Below are positions 44,436 through 53,003 of a stretch of DNA of 64,000 nt, piece by piece (position 1 is the first letter of the stretch; every line of letters begins with the position of its first letter). Both the position numbers and the translations under genes were made by a program. Location: assembly GCA_046330225.1 (NCBI GenBank), contig JAXLTD010000008.1, positions 1-64,000 on the forward strand, written 5' to 3'. The notes under the pieces are model-generated. The model was not told where the DNA came from. It did no database searches and worked only from the letters and a program-made list of their open reading frames with translations. Source of the stretch: CANJIV01 sp046330225 (GTDB taxonomy: Bacteria; Actinomycetota; Thermoleophilia; Solirubrobacterales; Solirubrobacteraceae).

Positions 44436-45610
44436 CGCCGCGCCCCCTCGAGCCGCGCGACCGCGAGCCGGGCGGCCTCCCGAGCCGCGTCCAGGTCCTC
44501 GCCGCACACGGTGACGTGGCCGAGCTTGCGCCCGGGGCGGGGCGCCTTGCCGTAGAGGTGGACGTGGGCGCCGGGCACCGCGAGCGCGTCGGCGAGCCGA
44601 GCTGCCGGATCGCTGCCGTCCACGGGGCCGACGACGTTGACGGTGGCCACGGCGGGCGCCAGCAGGGCGCTCGGGCCCAGCGGCCATCCGAGCACGGCGC
44701 GCAGATGCTGCTCGAACTGCGACGTGGCGCAGCCCTCGATGGTGTAGTGGCCGGAGTTGTGGGGGCGCAGCGCGAGCTCGTTGATCAGCAGCTCCCCGTC
44801 GTGCGCGGAGAAGAGCTCAACGGCAAGCACGCCCGTCGCGTCGATGTCGGCGGCGAGCGCGAGCGCGAGGTCGCGCGCCCGGGCAGCCAGGCCGGGCTCG
44901 ACCGGGGCCGGAGCCAGGATCTCGCGGCACATCGCGTCGCGCTGCACGGTCTCCACGACGGGGTAGGCGGCCCGCTCGCCGCTGGCGGAGCGGGCGATCA
45001 GGACGGCGAGCTCGCGGTCGATCGCCAGCTGGGGCTCGAGCAGAAGCCCGTCCGGGTGGTCTTGCAGCGCGCGGCCGGCGGCGTCCGGTTCGGCGAGCGG
45101 GAACACCCCGCGGCCGTCGTAGCCGCCGCGCGGAGCCTTGGCCACCAGCGGCCAGCCGTGCACGGCGGCGAAGTCGCAGGCGTCCTGCTGCACGCGCGCG
45201 GGCATGAACGGCGGCACCGGGAACCCGCGCGCCGCGAGCTCGCGCCGGGCGTGGAGCTTGTCCTGGGCGAACCGCTTCGCGGCCGGAGCGGGCGCCATGG
45301 CGACGCCGTCCACCGCGAGCGCGGCGAGCACGTCGGGCGGCACGTGCTCGTGGTCGAAGGTCAGCACGTCGGCGCCGGCCGCGAGCGCGCGCAGGTCGCC
45401 GAGGTCGCCAGCCGAGCCCGTGACGTGCGCGGCCCCGGCGCGCACCGCGGCGTCGTCGCCGTCGGCGGCGAGCACCCGGACGCACACGCCGAGGGCGATC
45501 GACGCCTGGTGCGTCATCCGCGCCAGCTGGCCGGCGCCGACCATGGCCACGACGGCCGACCCCCGGACGGCGGGAGGAGCGGGTCGCGGGGTGCTGGCCG
45601 TCGCACTCAT
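44432..45610 (-). CDS. purK: N5-carboxyaminoimidazole ribonucleotide synthetase
   Basis: The 392-residue protein has the PurK ATP-grasp plan: MVGAGQLARMTHQASIALGV, DVLTFDHEHVP, the ATP lid KAPRGGYDGRGVF and the catalytic end ELALRPHNSGHYTIEGC. It uses ATP and bicarbonate to carboxylate AIR. Its place directly downstream of the inorganic-carbon genes is notable, since bicarbonate is its substrate. It overlaps the PII-like gene and purE by 4 nt each. Confidence 0.96.
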   Translation of the reverse strand: MSATASTPRPAPPAVRGSAVVAMVGAGQLARMTHQASIALGVCVRVLAADGDDAAVRAGAAHVTGSAGDLGDLRALAAGADVLTFDHEHVPPDVLAALAVDGVAMAPAPAAKRFAQDKLHARRELAARGFPVPPFMPARVQQDACDFAAVHGWPLVAKAPRGGYDGRGVFPLAEPDAAGRALQDHPDGLLLEPQLAIDRELAVLIARSASGERAAYPVVETVQRDAMCREILAPAPVEPGLAARARDLALALAADIDATGVLAVELFSAHDGELLINELALRPHNSGHYTIEGCATSQFEQHLRAVLGWPLGPSALLAPAVATVNVVGPVDGSDPAARLADALAVPGAHVHLYGKAPRPGRKLGHVTVCGEDLDAAREAARLAVARLEGARR

Positions 45611-45930
45611 TGGAAGTACTCCGGCCGGCTGACGTAGGTGTCCGACACGAACATCACGCCGGAGCGGTCCTCGAACAGGGTTCGCAGGCCGGCGAGGACC
45701 GCGTCGGCGCGGTCGTCTGGCATCACCGCGATCAGCAGGGCGAGCGTGTCGGTCTCGTTGAACAGCAAACGGCCTTGGTGGAACCCGTGGTGCCCGAAGC
45801 CGGAGACGCCGCTGAGGCTTGTGTAGCCGGTCACCCCAGAACCGGTCAGGAGGTTGGAGACCAGCGCGGCGTCAGCGCCGCGAACGACGACCTCCACCTT
45901 GGTCATGCGGGCCAAGTCCTCGCGGCTCAT
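45607..45930 (-). CDS. PII-like regulator associated with the DAB complex
   Basis: The 107-residue protein has the PII ferredoxin-like fold: VEVVVRGADAALVSNLLTGS, a T-loop region VSGFGHHGFHQGRLLF and the closing DRSGVMFVSDTYVSRPEYF. The T-loop lacks the canonical tyrosine of GlnB, so uridylylation is unlikely. It is closest in style to PII-like proteins encoded beside DabA/DabB and SbtA. It overlaps dabA and purK by 4 nt (ATGA both). A role in sensing adenylates or carbon status for DAB is inferred. Confidence 0.85.
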   Translation of the reverse strand: MSREDLARMTKVEVVVRGADAALVSNLLTGSGVTGYTSLSGVSGFGHHGFHQGRLLFNETDTLALLIAVMPDDRADAVLAGLRTLFEDRSGVMFVSDTYVSRPEYFQ

Positions 45931-48761
45931 GCGGCGATCACCTCGGGGGTTGGGGCCAACGCCGGCTTCCAGGGTTCCCAGCCGGCGGACGGAACGCGGC
46001 GCTGCCAGGGCTCGCCCGGCGCCTCGCGCAGCACGAGCGCGACCCAGGCGCCGTCGACGTAGTGCTTGAGCAGATCGTTGCGGGCGATGAGCATCTCGAC
46101 GCGATCTCGCGGCGCCTCCACGGCAAACAGGACGCGCATCGGCTCGTGGTACAGCCGCTCACCGGCGGCCACCGACTGCCAGGGCAGTCCGAGCTGCAGG
46201 TCGCCGGCGTGGCCTTGGAGCACGCCGATGTCGCCGACGACGTTGTGGAGCGTCTTGTCCCCCGCACCGAGAACCTCCGAATCGACGGTCGCGAAGTAGT
46301 ACTGCGCGTTGATCCACTGGACGACCAGCCCCGGGGCGGTGAGGATCGTCTCGAGGGCGGTCGCGTCGGGATCGGCCCGCCAGTCGTAGGAGTGCAGGAA
46401 CGTCCGCGTCTCCAGATCCAGCCCGGACACCATGGAGCCCGGGCCGACGATGAAGGCGGCGTGACGGGCCAGGCCCCACTCTGGCCGCACCTGCGCCCAG
46501 TCGACCGAGCGGCGGTCGGGATGGTCGCGGCCGGGCAGCCGGCGCTGGCGTTCGCGGGCCAGCGCGGCGCCGGCCGCCTCGAGGTCGGCCTGCACGCGGC
46601 GCAGCTCGGCCGTGTGGCTGGCGGGAATCGTGTGGCCGTCGAAGACCGTGACGCGGTCGGTGGCGGTGTCGTGCTCGGCCGCCACGAACACCGTGTCCGC
46701 CGGAATGCGGATGCCGCGCTCGGCCAGGCCCTCGCGGACCGCGGGGCGGTTGAGCATCGCGCACGAGATCCGGGCGTTCGGGCCGCCGTGCTGCCCGCCG
46801 CAGGCGCCGCAGTCCAGGGCCGCCTCGTAGGCGTTGTTCTCGGTGCCGCTCCCGTGCCCGGCCAGGAGCACCAGGCGCGCAAAGCCATCCACGAGCCCGA
46901 AGGAGCGGAGGGCGAACTCCGCCCAGAGCACCTGCTCGGCCGCGTCGTAGCCGAGGCGCATCGCGTGCCGGACGCGGTCGGCGTGCGCCTCGGCGGTGAG
47001 GTCGAGCGCGTCGCGCACGCGCGGCTCCGCCCCGTCGATCGCGCGCTGCCGGTAGGCCTCGCAGACGTCCTCGGGCAGGTCGGGACGCTCGAGAATCGCG
47101 CGGATCGCCTGGCGCTCGGCGGCCGCGGCCAAGCGCTCCGCCGCTGCCGAATCGGGAGTGTCGACGGTCGGATCGGTGATGCGCCGGCCCGCCCGCCGGG
47201 CCAGGCGCCGGCGCAGCCGCGCGACGGGCCCCGGGGCCGCGGTCTTGGCGGCTGCGAGGGGGCCGGCCACCCAGCCGGCGGCCTCCGCCAGCGCGAACGG
47301 CGACGCCAAGCCGTCCTTGGCGCCGTGAAACGCGGCCACGAGCGCGTCGCCGTGGCCCAAGAGCTCCATGTCGCTGGCGGCAAGGGCCTCCGTCCCGGAG
47401 ACCGGCTGCTCGGTGATGGCCTTCGTGGGCGTGAGCGGCACCGGGCACAGCCGCGCTTCGTGCGCCGCGCACAGGGCGCGGAAGCGGACGACGAGCTGGT
47501 AGAAGCCCGCGAACCCGAACGTCTCATACGGCCCGAGCGCCTCCAAGTGCCGGCGCAGGCCCTCCGACCGCGCGTCGATGCAGAACACCGCCTGTGCGGG
47601 CGGCCGCTCGGCCAGCCGCGGGGGCGCCGGGCGGTCGAGTGCCGACAGCAGCCGGTCGCGGTAGTGCCATTCGTAGGCGTCCAGCCACACCCAGCCGCGC
47701 GCCGCGGCCGGCACGTGCTCGAGCACCGCTTCCAGGCCGTCCAGGACCTCCGCCGTGGGAGCCGGAGCCCCGAGCGCATGGGCGACCGCCGCGGCCCGGG
47801 CGCGGCGAGCGTTCGCGTCCGGCCCGGCGGGCGTCGCGGCCAGGCGGCCCTCGATCAGCTCGCGCAGGCCCAGCACGCCGGCCGGAAGCGCCGCGCTGGC
47901 GGCGCCGGTCACGAGCGCCGCCTCGTAGGTCAGGCGGATCGCCAGCAGGTCGAGAAGGTCAGCCGGGTGGGGCGCCTGGTTCGGGTGCTCCGCCCGCCAC
48001 TTGACGTGACTGGCCCAGCCGGGGAGCCGGGCGAGCTGCGCGCGCAGCTCCGCGCGCTGCTCGCGCTCGGGGACGTGCAGCGCCGTGAGGGCGTCGAGGA
48101 CCGCGTCCTCCGGATGCTCCGGCAGGCCCGCAAAGCGGGCGCGGTCGACGCCCAGGCGCCGCAGCGCCGGATCGTCGGCGACCAGCGCCCGCCAGGCGCC
48201 GTACAGCCCCCGCTCGCGCCCGGGCATGCCCCAGCGCGCGCGCCGCGTGTCGCAGAACGCCGCGCACCACTTCGCGGCCTGCTCGTCGACCAGCGGGGCG
48301 ATGTGCGTGCCGAGCAGCGCATCGCACCACTCCGCCGCCCCGCGCGGACGCCGGGGACGGTCCGGCGCGTCAGGACCATGGAGCATGTCGGCGCGCAGCA
48401 CCTCCGCGGCGCCCACGGCCCGGCCGTCGAGTGCGACCGGCGCGAGCCCGTCAAGGCCGGGCACCCGGCGCCGCAGCGCGGCCTCGAGGTCGGCGTCGGT
48501 CACCCGCCCGGCCTCGTGCCAGGCCCGGAAGCTCGCCAGCGGCATGTGTCCGCGCAGTCCGAGGAGGCTGCCGACGAGCTCCACCGCCTCCTCGAAGGGC
48601 CGGTGCTCGACGCCGCCGAGCGGGTTGACCGCGACGAACGTCCGGATGGGCCAAGCGGAGAAGAGGATCTGGCCAGCCGACCCCGCCTGGGCGCGCACCT
48701 GGGCCCGGCGCTGGGGGCTGTGGCCGGTCACGCCGTCACCCTGTGCGGCGCGCCCGGTCAT
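45927..48761 (-). CDS. dabA: DabA: inorganic carbon transporter cytoplasmic subunit
   Basis: The 944-residue protein is DUF2309/DabA, the carbonic-anhydrase-like part of the DAB complex. It has a beta-CA-like site with likely zinc ligands Cys394 and Asp396 (FCIDARSEG), His636 (GHGSG) and Cys651 (LDCGACGG). The 15-residue His-to-Cys gap matches what I recall for the characterised DabA. The N terminus IRTFVAVNPLGGVEHRPFEE is the usual opening. ATG 48761 overlaps the dabB stop. It works with DabB to convert CO2 to bicarbonate vectorially, driven by cations. Confidence 0.93.
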   Translation of the reverse strand: MTGRAAQGDGVTGHSPQRRAQVRAQAGSAGQILFSAWPIRTFVAVNPLGGVEHRPFEEAVELVGSLLGLRGHMPLASFRAWHEAGRVTDADLEAALRRRVPGLDGLAPVALDGRAVGAAEVLRADMLHGPDAPDRPRRPRGAAEWCDALLGTHIAPLVDEQAAKWCAAFCDTRRARWGMPGRERGLYGAWRALVADDPALRRLGVDRARFAGLPEHPEDAVLDALTALHVPEREQRAELRAQLARLPGWASHVKWRAEHPNQAPHPADLLDLLAIRLTYEAALVTGAASAALPAGVLGLRELIEGRLAATPAGPDANARRARAAAVAHALGAPAPTAEVLDGLEAVLEHVPAAARGWVWLDAYEWHYRDRLLSALDRPAPPRLAERPPAQAVFCIDARSEGLRRHLEALGPYETFGFAGFYQLVVRFRALCAAHEARLCPVPLTPTKAITEQPVSGTEALAASDMELLGHGDALVAAFHGAKDGLASPFALAEAAGWVAGPLAAAKTAAPGPVARLRRRLARRAGRRITDPTVDTPDSAAAERLAAAAERQAIRAILERPDLPEDVCEAYRQRAIDGAEPRVRDALDLTAEAHADRVRHAMRLGYDAAEQVLWAEFALRSFGLVDGFARLVLLAGHGSGTENNAYEAALDCGACGGQHGGPNARISCAMLNRPAVREGLAERGIRIPADTVFVAAEHDTATDRVTVFDGHTIPASHTAELRRVQADLEAAGAALARERQRRLPGRDHPDRRSVDWAQVRPEWGLARHAAFIVGPGSMVSGLDLETRTFLHSYDWRADPDATALETILTAPGLVVQWINAQYYFATVDSEVLGAGDKTLHNVVGDIGVLQGHAGDLQLGLPWQSVAAGERLYHEPMRVLFAVEAPRDRVEMLIARNDLLKHYVDGAWVALVLREAPGEPWQRRVPSAGWEPWKPALAPTPEVIAA

Positions 48762-50368
48762 GCCGGCACGCTCCCGCGGGCGTCGAGGGCGGCGACGGGG
48801 CGGCGGACACGCCGAGTCCGGCGCTGCCGCCGGGCCCCGCGCCGGGCCGTGACGTGGCCGGCGTCCAGCGCGCGGACGTACAGGGCGCGCCACCAGCCCG
48901 CTGCGGCGCGATGCCGAACGGCGAGCGCGATCGCGACCAGGGCCGCCGGCCCGAGTGCGAGCCACGGGCTGACCGCGTGGCCCGCGTCGGCGAGTGCCGG
49001 CTCCAGGAACGCGCTGGCCCCGGCGACGAGCGCGGCATAGGCCACACAGGCACCGGCGAGCACCGCCAGCCCGGCCGCCGCGCGCCCCGGCGTCGCCCCC
49101 AGCCACGACCAGGCAGCGTGGGCCGCGGTCGCCCACGCGAAGGCGATGAGCACGGTCGCGCCGGCGTGCGCGAACGCGTCCGTTGCGACCGTGGCCAGGG
49201 CGAAGGCGAGTGCCGCCGCCGGCACGAGCGCGGCGACGGCCAGCCGCACCGGGGCCGGCCACCGCACGCCCGCCGGAGCGGGGCGCGGCACGACCTGCCG
49301 CCGCTTGTCGCTGTGCACGACCGAGTCGGCGCCGAGGAACAGCGTCGCCTTGTACATCCCGTGCGCGACCAAGTGGAAGATCGCGGCGGCGAAGGCTCCC
49401 AGGGCGCAGGCCATGACCATGAACCCCATCTGGCCCATGGTGGAGTGCGCCAGCCCGCCCTTCACGTCGGGCTTGGCCAGCATCAGCGCCGTGCCATAGA
49501 GCGCCGTGGCTGCGCCCGCCGCGAACGCCAGGTGCGTCGCCACGCCCGACAGGCCGAAGATCGGGGCCAGGCGGACCAGCAGGAAGCCCCCGGCGTTCAC
49601 CAGCCCGGCATGCAGGAGCGCCGAGACCGGGGTCGGCGCGGCCAGCGTCGCCGGCAGCCAGCGTTGCAGCGGCATCAGCGCCGAGCGGGCCATCGCCGCG
49701 ACGACGAGCAGGCAGGCGACCACGGCGCCGGCGCTGACTCCGAGCCCGCCGAGCTGCTCGCCGGCGAGGCGCGGGATCTCGGCGCCCAGTTGCCGCAGGT
49801 CGAGGTCGCCGGCCGTCGCCCACACGATGACGGCCCCGGCCAGCAGGGCGAGGTCGCCCACGGCGAAGGCGGCGGCGGTGCGCCGCAGGCCCACGCGGGC
49901 GGCCGGCAGGTCCGCGCGCTGGCCGAGCAGCGCGAGCAGCCCGGCTCCGCTCGCTAGCCAGGCGACGACCAGCCCGCTCAGCGTCGCGGCGGTGACCACG
50001 GCCGCCACCGCGCTGGTGGTGAGGCCCGCGGCAGCGATCAGTCGCGCCAGCCCGGGATCGGCCGACAGGTAGCGCGTGGCGAACAGCTGGACGATGGCGC
50101 TGATCCCCAGGACGAGCAGCAGCATCACCACCGACACCCGGTCGGCGAACAGGCCCGCCGCGGCGCCGCCAGCTCCGTCCCCGACCACCGCCGACACCGG
50201 CCCTGACGCGATCACGGACGCGGCCAGCACGACGGCGAAGGCAAAGGCGAGGGCCGCGGCGCCCGCGCCCAGCCGGCCGGCGCTGTCGCCCAGCCGCGCT
50301 CCGCTGAGCCCGCACGCGAGCGCCGCGAGGGCGGGCAGCGCGACGCACAGGACGAGAACGGCGCTCAT
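48758..50368 (-). CDS. dabB: DabB: proton-conducting membrane subunit
   Basis: The 536-residue protein belongs to the NuoL/MrpA proton-translocating family, with about 12-14 membrane helices. Key phrases are MPLQRWLPATLAAPTPVSAL then LHAGLVNAGG, and the conserved Lys/His region LAKPDVKGGLAHSTMGQMGF with HGMYKATLF. It is adjacent to dabA, as in DAB operons, and not flanked by Nuo or Mrp genes. It couples the cation gradient to inorganic-carbon uptake. The start is 85 nt below the predicted transcription start. Confidence 0.9.
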   Translation of the reverse strand: MSAVLVLCVALPALAALACGLSGARLGDSAGRLGAGAAALAFAFAVVLAASVIASGPVSAVVGDGAGGAAAGLFADRVSVVMLLLVLGISAIVQLFATRYLSADPGLARLIAAAGLTTSAVAAVVTAATLSGLVVAWLASGAGLLALLGQRADLPAARVGLRRTAAAFAVGDLALLAGAVIVWATAGDLDLRQLGAEIPRLAGEQLGGLGVSAGAVVACLLVVAAMARSALMPLQRWLPATLAAPTPVSALLHAGLVNAGGFLLVRLAPIFGLSGVATHLAFAAGAATALYGTALMLAKPDVKGGLAHSTMGQMGFMVMACALGAFAAAIFHLVAHGMYKATLFLGADSVVHSDKRRQVVPRPAPAGVRWPAPVRLAVAALVPAAALAFALATVATDAFAHAGATVLIAFAWATAAHAAWSWLGATPGRAAAGLAVLAGACVAYAALVAGASAFLEPALADAGHAVSPWLALGPAALVAIALAVRHRAAAGWWRALYVRALDAGHVTARRGARRQRRTRRVRRPVAALDARGSVPA

Positions 50369-50459
50369 CGGCGAGGCCCACCGCGTGCCGTCGGTCCCGA
50401 GCCGGGATCAAGCCGCTTCATTCTCGCCGCTCCAGAGCTTCGTCCCGCATGCGACGGAA

Positions 50460-50487
50460 AATATACGAATTAGAAAACGTATGTCAA
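50460..50487 (-). promoter_or_regulatory. Near-consensus sigma-70 promoter of the dab-pur operon
   Basis: On the minus strand TTGACA (50482-50487) and TATATT (50460-50465) are 16 bases apart, in an A/T-rich island unlike its surroundings. Half-sites ATACG (50463-50467) and CGTAT (50478-50482), 10 bases apart, form a possible operator across the spacer and both promoter elements. Transcription would begin near 50453. Confidence 0.7.
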
Positions 50488-50569
50488 GGCATAGGAATCA
50501 AGTAGCGCATGCTGCCTGCCCGACTGCTGTGAAAAACCAAACAGGCCAGCGATCACCCGGTCGGCGCTG

Positions 50570-51157
50570 TCAGGCGAAGCCCGCTAGCAGCGCGCGCACG
50601 GCGGCGTCCCACCGCCGCTGGACCGCCGCATCCGTGCGGCCCAGGCGGCGAGAGCTTTCGGCAGCGGCGAGGCCGTGGATGAGGGCGACGTATGCGTGAG
50701 CGATATCGGTGGCGTCGCCTCGGAGCTCGCCGGCATCGATGGCCGCCTGGACGGCCCGGAGGATGAGCTCGCGGACCGCGGCGCCAGCGGCCTGCTCATT
50801 GGGCGCTGGGTTGAAGCTCACGAACGGCCGGGAAAACATCACCGCAGCCAGCGCCGGGTGCTCGACGATGAAGGCGCGGTAGCGCCCCGCAAGGGCGCGC
50901 AGGGCATCGAGCGGATCGTCCGGCATCGCGCCGCTGGCCAGCTGTTCGCCGAGGCTCACGAAGCCCGAGAAGAACATCGCCCGGACTACGCCGGCCTTGT
51001 CCCCGAACAGCTCGTAGATCGCCGCCGGCGACGTTCCGGCCTCCTGCGCGAGGCGCCTCGCAGTGAGCGCCTCGACGCCCTCGTCGCTCAGCAGCCGCAG
51101 ACCGGAGCGCAGCACATTCTCGGCAAGCTCGGGGGTCCGCTGCTTGGCCCGGGGCAT
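50570..51157 (-). CDS. TetR-family repressor
   Basis: The 195-residue protein has an N-terminal TetR HTH (about 10-56) with LTARRLAQEAGTSPAAIYEL then FGDKAGVV. The C-terminal helical ligand domain contains MPDDPLDALRALAGRYRAFI. It is divergent from the enoyl-CoA hydratase at 51213 with a palindrome between the two starts (51168-51204). That points to self-control and control of the hydratase, perhaps in response to an acyl-CoA. It also lies upstream of dabB on the same strand, but has its own gap. Confidence 0.9.
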   Translation of the reverse strand: MPRAKQRTPELAENVLRSGLRLLSDEGVEALTARRLAQEAGTSPAAIYELFGDKAGVVRAMFFSGFVSLGEQLASGAMPDDPLDALRALAGRYRAFIVEHPALAAVMFSRPFVSFNPAPNEQAAGAAVRELILRAVQAAIDAGELRGDATDIAHAYVALIHGLAAAESSRRLGRTDAAVQRRWDAAVRALLAGFA

Positions 51158-51167
51158 GGCGCAACGC

Positions 51168-51204
51168 TATACCAGACAGCGTTTCGAAACAACGTTCTGA
51201 TATA
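51168..51204. promoter_or_regulatory. TetR operator palindrome
   Basis: TATACCAG (51168-51175) and CTGATATA (51197-51204) are inverted half-sites matching at 7 of 8 positions around the perfect palindrome GTTTCGAAAC (51181-51190). It sits between two divergent starts, where a TetR dimer would be expected to bind. Confidence 0.65.
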
Positions 51205-51212
51205 CGTCCGCC

Positions 51213-51899
51213 ATGACCGAACTCGCGACCTACGACCACGCCGACGGCATCGCCACGATCACCCTGGACGACGGGAAGGTGAACGCCCTCTCGATCGAGA
51301 TGCTCGCCGCCATCGGTGCCCAGCTCGACCGCGCCGAGGGAGAGGAGGCGGTCGTCGTCCTCACCGGCCGCGAGCAGACGTTCTCTGCCGGGTTCGACCT
51401 CAAGTGCGAGGCCGAGCGGTGGCCCGAGATGCTCGTGGCGGGGGCCCGCCTGGCCGAACGGCTGCTCGCCTTCCCACGGCCGGTCGTCGCGGCCTGCAAC
51501 GGCAACGCGATCGCGATGGGAGGATTCGTGCTGCTGGCGGTCGACGTGCGCGTCGGGGCCGACGGCCCGTTTCGCGTCGGGCTCAACGAGGTCGCGATCG
51601 GCCTCACGCTGCCCTGGTTCGGCATCGAGATCGCCCGCCACCGGCTCACACGGCCCGCGTTCGACCGCTACGCGGTCACAGGGGTGCTGCTGGCCCCAGC
51701 CGAGGCACAGGCCGCCGGCTTCCTCGACAAGCTCGTCCCTCCGGCCGAGCTGATGCCGGCGGCGCTCGCCGCCGCCCGCCAGCTCGCCGGCATCGACGCC
51801 GCGGCGCATGCGGCGACGAAGCTGCGGGTGCGCGAGCGCGCCCTCGCCGGCGTGCGTGACGGAATCGACCGGATCACCGGGACCGGGCGGGAATGGTGA
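51213..51899 (+). CDS. Enoyl-CoA hydratase/isomerase (crotonase) family
   Basis: The 228-residue protein has the crotonase fold: a substrate loop FSAGFDLK, the oxyanion strand CNGNAIAMGGFVLLAVDVRV and the C-terminal helix. It is shorter than typical hydratases (about 260). The second glutamate position is held by LNEVAIGLTLPWFG. It may hydrate or isomerise acyl-CoAs. Divergence from a TetR gene suggests acyl-CoA-responsive control. Confidence 0.82.
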   Translation: MTELATYDHADGIATITLDDGKVNALSIEMLAAIGAQLDRAEGEEAVVVLTGREQTFSAGFDLKCEAERWPEMLVAGARLAERLLAFPRPVVAACNGNAIAMGGFVLLAVDVRVGADGPFRVGLNEVAIGLTLPWFGIEIARHRLTRPAFDRYAVTGVLLAPAEAQAAGFLDKLVPPAELMPAALAAARQLAGIDAAAHAATKLRVRERALAGVRDGIDRITGTGREW

Positions 51900-51941
51900 G
51901 GCGCGGAAACCGGCCCGGCGCCTCGGTCGGCCCCGAACGAA

Positions 51942-51967
51942 AGCGGGGCGGCCGAAGCCGCCCCGCT
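51942..51967. terminator. Strong bidirectional hairpin between convergent genes
   Basis: The 11-bp stem AGCGGGGCGGC (51942-51952) pairs with 51957-51967 around a CGAA tetraloop, with outer CGAAC/GTTCG arms. It lies between the convergent stops at 51899 and 51996. There is no long T tract, so it may be a GC-rich stop signal of the actinobacterial type. Confidence 0.7.
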
Positions 51968-51995
51968 GGGGTTCGTCGAGATGCGTGCGATCAGG

Positions 51996-52730
51996 CTACG
52001 AGCACTTCACCTTCGCGGTCGCGCTGATGACCTTGTTGACGACCGTGTTGCCGTCGGTGGTGCGGAACTTCGTCTTGGCGGTCGAGACCCAGCCGCCCTT
52101 CGGGCAGGTCGTGGAGGCCTTGACGACCCCGCCGATCGGCGCGTCGAACTTCGTGACCGAGATGGTCAGGCCGGCGACGACGATCTTGTAGACCGGGATG
52201 CGGATGGTCGGCGAGGAGCCGCTGATCAGCTGGCCGGGGAAGGTCCGCTGGTCCTGCACGGGCTTCTCGGCATTCGACAGGATGAAGAACTTGTTGGAAC
52301 CCGAGAGGTAGTTCAGGATCCCGCCGTTCTTCGGGACGTTGCCCTTGATCGGGGCGGTGTTCGCCGGGATCGTGGTGGTGCCGGCCGCGGCGATGAACGA
52401 TGCGCTGCCCGCGCCCAGGAGGCCGGTCCGGCCGCACGTCTTGGCGGCGAGCACGCTCTGCTTGCAGGTCTTGAAGCCCTTCGTCACGAACTTGAAGCCC
52501 TTGGGCAGGATCAGGTCCGTCGAGCCGAGCGGGTCGACCGTCTTGGTCGAGTCGACGTTCGCGTACTTGATGATCGGGTTGATCGAGACGGTCCGCAGCT
52601 TCTTCGACGAGACCGACTTCTTCGCGGGGGAGATCTTCAGGGTGTAGGTGACCTTGTTGGCGGCCATGGCATCGGCCGAGAACGCCAGCGGCACCGCCGC
52701 GGCGAGCGCGACGAGAACGAACTTACGCAT
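51996..52730 (-). CDS. Exported beta-rich protein
   Basis: The 244-residue product starts at ATG 52730, with GGAGGG upstream. It has a signal peptide (KFVLVALAAAVPLAFSADAM). The rest is a Lys/Thr-rich beta-sandwich with two Cys pairs (TCKQSVLAAKTC and TCPK...KCS), and it includes the segments LILPKGFKFVTKG and DAPIGGVVKASTTCPKGGW. This style is frequent in Thermoleophilia. Role unknown. Confidence 0.75.
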   Translation of the reverse strand: MRKFVLVALAAAVPLAFSADAMAANKVTYTLKISPAKKSVSSKKLRTVSINPIIKYANVDSTKTVDPLGSTDLILPKGFKFVTKGFKTCKQSVLAAKTCGRTGLLGAGSASFIAAAGTTTIPANTAPIKGNVPKNGGILNYLSGSNKFFILSNAEKPVQDQRTFPGQLISGSSPTIRIPVYKIVVAGLTISVTKFDAPIGGVVKASTTCPKGGWVSTAKTKFRTTDGNTVVNKVISATAKVKCS

Positions 52731-53003
52731 GCATCCCTCCTGGGGACTCTTCGGCTCCGGGATGGCGCGCGCTGCGGACGTGCGGGGAGAAGGGCGTCCG
52801 CGACGCAGCACCGCCTGGGGCGCGCATCGAAATATCTCTGGTGGGGGATCTCCGACCGGTGCTCGATCTCTGCACTCGTTCGCGCGCCGCTGCTTCCGGT
52901 GAAAGCCGGCCCGCCGGCTGCGCGTCACTCCGATCCCTTGGAGCGTCCTGCACCCATAGGAACCCGAGACCGGCGGAAAAGTTGCGCGGGACGCTTGGTG
53001 CCG

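Noticed and set aside
48758..50368. NADH dehydrogenase or Mrp antiporter subunit
   Set aside because: The gene has the shared NuoL/MrpA fold but is coupled to dabA and a PII-like gene, and no other Nuo or Mrp genes are present.
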